NCBI RefSeq assembly: GCF_014640435.1
Contig: NZ_BMGY01000019.1
Coordinates: 19,897 to 83,896 of the forward strand
DNA from: Hymenobacter frigidus
GTDB lineage: Bacteria > Bacteroidota > Bacteroidia > Cytophagales > Hymenobacteraceae
Length of the DNA: 64,000 bases
Reading direction: 5' to 3'
Shown piece after piece: positions 61,397 through 64,000 of the stretch. How positions within the stretch are numbered: the stretch's first letter is position 1; the number at the start of each line of letters is the position of its first letter. Made by a program: the position numbers and the translations under genes. Under the pieces are notes generated by a model. That model saw only the letters and a program-made list of their open reading frames with translations, was not told the origin of the DNA and did not search any database.

Positions 61397-62170
61397 ATGA
61401 AAACTCTATTCTCCCCCAACGCCCAGCCGCGCCGCCTCGTGTTCACCACCATGGTAGTGGCGCAAGTGGCTCTGTTACTGCTGCTGTGGCTGTTTTACCC
61501 CATGCAGCTGTTCCCGAGCCTGGGCGAAGTCGTTCGTTCGCTCGGTGACCTTATCACCACGCAGGGCCTCATCCAGGAGCTGTGGGCCAGTATGACCACG
61601 GCGCTGCAAGCCCTGGCCGTGGCCACGGTGCTGGCGCTGGGCATCTCGTACCTCACGGCGCTGCCGTTCTTCCGGCCCATTGCCTACGCGGCCTCCAAGA
61701 TGCGCTACCTCACCCTCACCGGCCTCACCTTTTTCATGGCTTTGATGGTCAGCTCAGGCCACCAGGTGAAGCTCTCGGTGCTGATTTTCGGGGCCACGGT
61801 GTACCTGGTTACGGGCATGACGAGCGTGATTCTGACCACCACGCAGGAGGAAATGGACCACGCCCGCACTTTGGGCATGGGCGAGTGGCGCAGCTTCTAC
61901 GAGGTAGTGGTGCTGGGCAAATTGGATGAAATGCTCGAAGTGGTGCGTCAGAACTTCGCCATCATCTGGACCATGATTACGCTGGTCGAAACGCTGTATC
62001 AGTCCGAGGGCGGCATCGGCCTGCTGCTGTATAAGCAAAACCGGTATCTGCACCTGGATGGCGTATTGGCCATTCAGCTGGTGATTCTGGCGACGGGCGC
62101 AGCGCAGGACTACGTGTTTGTGCTGCTGCGGCGCGTGTTTTTCCCTTATTCAAGCCTGGGGACCGCCTGA
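61397..62170 (+). CDS. ABC transporter permease (TauC/SsuC type)
   Basis: 257 residues, about six membrane helices. The coupling (EAA) loop is visible as EEMDHARTLGMGEWRSFYEV. Another mark is QNFAIIWTMITLVETLYQSE, typical for the importers of sulfonate, nitrate and bicarbonate. Partner of the next gene (ATPase) and of the SBP-OmpA protein before it. Confidence 0.9.
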   Translation: MKTLFSPNAQPRRLVFTTMVVAQVALLLLLWLFYPMQLFPSLGEVVRSLGDLITTQGLIQELWASMTTALQALAVATVLALGISYLTALPFFRPIAYAASKMRYLTLTGLTFFMALMVSSGHQVKLSVLIFGATVYLVTGMTSVILTTTQEEMDHARTLGMGEWRSFYEVVVLGKLDEMLEVVRQNFAIIWTMITLVETLYQSEGGIGLLLYKQNRYLHLDGVLAIQLVILATGAAQDYVFVLLRRVFFPYSSLGTA

Positions 62171-62173
62171 ATG

Positions 62174-62254
62174 CACCGTGGACTCTGTGAGTCCGCGAAT
62201 AAACCATCAAGCCTTTTCCCCCTTTCACGCGCGGACTCGCAGAGTCCGCGCTAC
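62174..62254. repeat. GGACTC-type inverted repeat (family A, copy 3)
   Basis: CACCGTGGACTCTGTGAGTC at the left and GCGGACTCGCAGAGTCCGCG at the right, AT-rich loop. Fills the gap between permease and ATPase genes, which belong to one transporter. Confidence 0.85.
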
Positions 62255-62263
62255 TCATCCGCC

Positions 62264-63094
62264 ATGACTGCCCACACTTACGCTTACGAATCCCCCATCC
62301 TCACCCTGCAAAACGTGTCGATGTCCTTCCACAACGAGCCCGTCCTGCGCGACATCAACGCCCAGGTCCTAGACGTGACGCGCCCCGGCATGAACCAGGG
62401 CCAGGTCGTGGGCTTCTACGGCCGCTCGGGCATCGGCAAGTCGGTGCTGTGCCGCATCATGGCGGGCCTCATCGCCCCCACGGCCGGCACCGTGGAAGTG
62501 GGTCTGGCCCAGCAGGCCGTGGCGCCCGGCATGGTGGGCTTCGTGCAGCAGCGCTACCCGCTGTTCGACCACCGCACGCTACTCGATAACCTGCTGGTGG
62601 CTGCCGAGCGCAAATACGCCCCGGCCGAGGCACGCCAGCACGTCGACGCCTACCTGGAGCGGTTCTGCCTCGCGCCGCACCGCAAAAAGTATCCGGCCCA
62701 CCTCTCGGGCGGGCAGCGCCAGCGGGCGGCCATCGCCCAGCAGCTGCTCTGCTCCGACCACCTCATCCTGCTCGATGAGCCCTTCTCCGGCCTCGACGTG
62801 GCGATGATTGACGAGCTGAAACAAATAATCGTCGAAGTGACGACCATGGACGAGCTAAACACCGTCATCATCATCTCGCACGATATCGTGACCACCACCG
62901 CCCTGGCCGACCGCCTCTGGCTCCTCGGCTACGAGCACGACGCGGCCGGGGCCCTCGTGCCGGGCGCCACTATCAGCCCCCAGCACCAATACAACCTGGC
63001 CGAAATGGGCCTCGCCTGGCACGAAAACGTGGAAGCCGAACCCGAATTCGCCCAGTTCGTGGAGCACATCAAGAATGAAATTCGGGGGAGTTAG
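62264..63094 (+). CDS. ABC transporter ATP-binding protein
   Basis: 276 residues from ATG 62264; an earlier in-frame ATG would translate the repeat. Walker A GRSGIGKS, Q-loop FVQQRYPLF, signature LSGGQRQR, Walker B LILLDEPFSGLD and H-loop IIISHD are all intact. A C-terminal extension of about 60 residues (PGATISPQHQYNLAEMGLAW, then FVEHIKNEIRG) goes beyond the core. The last gene of the five-gene array. Confidence 0.93.
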   Translation: MTAHTYAYESPILTLQNVSMSFHNEPVLRDINAQVLDVTRPGMNQGQVVGFYGRSGIGKSVLCRIMAGLIAPTAGTVEVGLAQQAVAPGMVGFVQQRYPLFDHRTLLDNLLVAAERKYAPAEARQHVDAYLERFCLAPHRKKYPAHLSGGQRQRAAIAQQLLCSDHLILLDEPFSGLDVAMIDELKQIIVEVTTMDELNTVIIISHDIVTTTALADRLWLLGYEHDAAGALVPGATISPQHQYNLAEMGLAWHENVEAEPEFAQFVEHIKNEIRGS

Positions 63095-63156
63095 GCCCAA
63101 TATCTATTTCTCCAGACATTTGCTTCAACCAACTAGAAATTACAGGGATTCAGTCT

Positions 63157-63951
63157 ATGGAAACTGACAAGATTTTTGAAGACAAAGAGCGCACAGACTT
63201 GAATTTCGCAAGTCATCTTGATGACCTGTTCGATTTCTACGACAGAAATGCAAAACCCGAGTTTGCTAAAGTCAGAATGACTATCAATGAGTGGTTTACT
63301 AATTATCCTGACAGTGAAAAGAGTGAACTCAAATCCAGGTTTAGAAAGGCCTTTTCGCCTGCCTTCTTCGAATTATTCATTTATCAATTATTCACAAAGC
63401 AAGGATTCACACTCACGCCTCATCCTCAAATACAAAGCACTTTAAAAGCTCCGGATTTCCTCGCAGAGAAAGGAGAACTGAGCTTTTACATCGAAGCGAA
63501 AGAAGTAGCAGATGCATCTGAGGCTGAAGCAGCATTCTATAAGAGGATTAATACCATTTATGATGCTTTATCAAAACTAATTATTCCTGGTTATTGGCTG
63601 ATTATAGAAAAATTAAAGGTCAAGAGTATTCAGCAGCCAAGTGGCAAAAAAATAATTAAGCATTTGGAAAGAGAATTACCTGAGTACATTTCTAGAAATG
63701 CTGCAGCAAATATTGAGCGAACAGATTGGGGCTATATTGCTCCACTCACAATTGACAGGGATGATATCAAGCTGGTCGTAAGACTTTTTCCAAAATCGTT
63801 AAAGCAAATCAAAAATGAATCAATGTCAACCATTGCCAGCTATCCAGCAAAAAGTAGTTGGGGTTATCCCGAAGAGGCTTTAATAAGGGGCGCGGTGCAT
63901 GAGAAGGCTTCTCGCTATGGTGAATTGGATAGGCCTGAGGTGGTCGGGTAA
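63157..63951 (+). CDS. AT-rich gene with possible PD-(D/E)XK nuclease motif
   Basis: 264 residues. The core FFELFIYQLFTKQGFTLTPH, then APDFLAEKGELSFYIEAKE gives an early Glu, a PD and an E-x-K in the spacing of the PD-(D/E)XK nuclease fold (restriction-like enzymes). Base composition is far more AT-rich than the chromosome, a sign of transfer. The ending RYGELDRPEVVG stops where related proteins, from memory, continue (RYGxLxxPYVVAVN), so it may be truncated. No partner methylase or other defence gene is visible, but the window ends 50 nt later. Confidence 0.6.
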   Translation: METDKIFEDKERTDLNFASHLDDLFDFYDRNAKPEFAKVRMTINEWFTNYPDSEKSELKSRFRKAFSPAFFELFIYQLFTKQGFTLTPHPQIQSTLKAPDFLAEKGELSFYIEAKEVADASEAEAAFYKRINTIYDALSKLIIPGYWLIIEKLKVKSIQQPSGKKIIKHLERELPEYISRNAAANIERTDWGYIAPLTIDRDDIKLVVRLFPKSLKQIKNESMSTIASYPAKSSWGYPEEALIRGAVHEKASRYGELDRPEVVG

Positions 63952-64000
63952 TACAGGAGATACTGTGTTAAAAAGCAAGGAAGTGAGCAAGTTTTTTTAC

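Overview
The window looks like a chromosome segment from a GC-rich member of the Bacteroidota, most probably a Hymenobacter-like Cytophagales bacterium. The evidence is the type IX secretion (T9SS) sorting domains of both main kinds, a PorU2-like sortase beside a PorV/PorQ-type barrel protein, a gliding-motility-type C-terminal domain, promoters with the Bacteroidota pattern TTG-N19/20-TAnnTTTG, and almost no Shine-Dalgarno signals. I saw no rRNA, tRNA, CRISPR array, transposase or integrase. Genus assignment is inference.

Layout. 1-5 kb: PAP2 phosphatase, an aspartokinase resembling the ectoine-cluster type, and a PIG-L deacetylase with an AT-rich internal segment. 5-16 kb: an exported S8 protease, an SDR oxidoreductase and two large exported surface proteins (GEVED/PKD and a seven-fold repeat protein). 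16-22 kb: rlmD, two small unknown genes, a DUF4440-like lipoprotein, a glycine-zipper protein, thiL, and a lamin-tail-like T9SS cargo gene broken by two in-frame stops. 22-31 kb: the phenylacetyl-CoA epoxidase genes paaABCD behind a TetR regulator, with paaE apart on the other strand; between them lie an M3 peptidase, small lipoproteins and a pair of tiny membrane proteins. 30-36 kb: M23 peptidase, LolC/E-like permease, NamZ-like hydrolase, fmt and a DHFR. 36-42 kb: the PorU2-like sortase and its barrel partner. 42-48 kb: PadR regulator with a PspC/adhesin-head membrane protein, CCA-adding enzyme, tsaC and methylmalonyl-CoA epimerase. 48-52 kb: iscS, iscU, an unknown gene and iscA. 52-57 kb: a LytTR two-component pair, pullulanase and a PfkB sugar kinase. 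57.6-63.1 kb: a five-gene array that is the best candidate for an undescribed system. 63-64 kb: an AT-rich gene with a possible PD-(D/E)XK nuclease motif.

The five-gene array encodes a soluble coiled-coil protein, a two-helix membrane protein with a PspA-like helical body, a TauA/SsuA-type substrate-binding protein fused to a C-terminal OmpA peptidoglycan-binding domain and held by an N-terminal membrane anchor, a permease and an ATPase. It reads as an ABC importer whose binding protein is tied to the cell wall and which is coupled to a membrane-remodelling or envelope-stress partner.

A second theme is the intergenic DNA. Many gaps hold palindromic elements from several recurring families (GGACTC type, CCCCTCTCC type, GTCATGCTGAGC type, GTAGAGACGC type, AT-rich type). 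Several lie inside putative operons, and three supply the stop codon, or the last codons, of a neighbouring gene. Several convergent gene ends carry unusually long perfect hairpins with arms of 19 to 42 bp.
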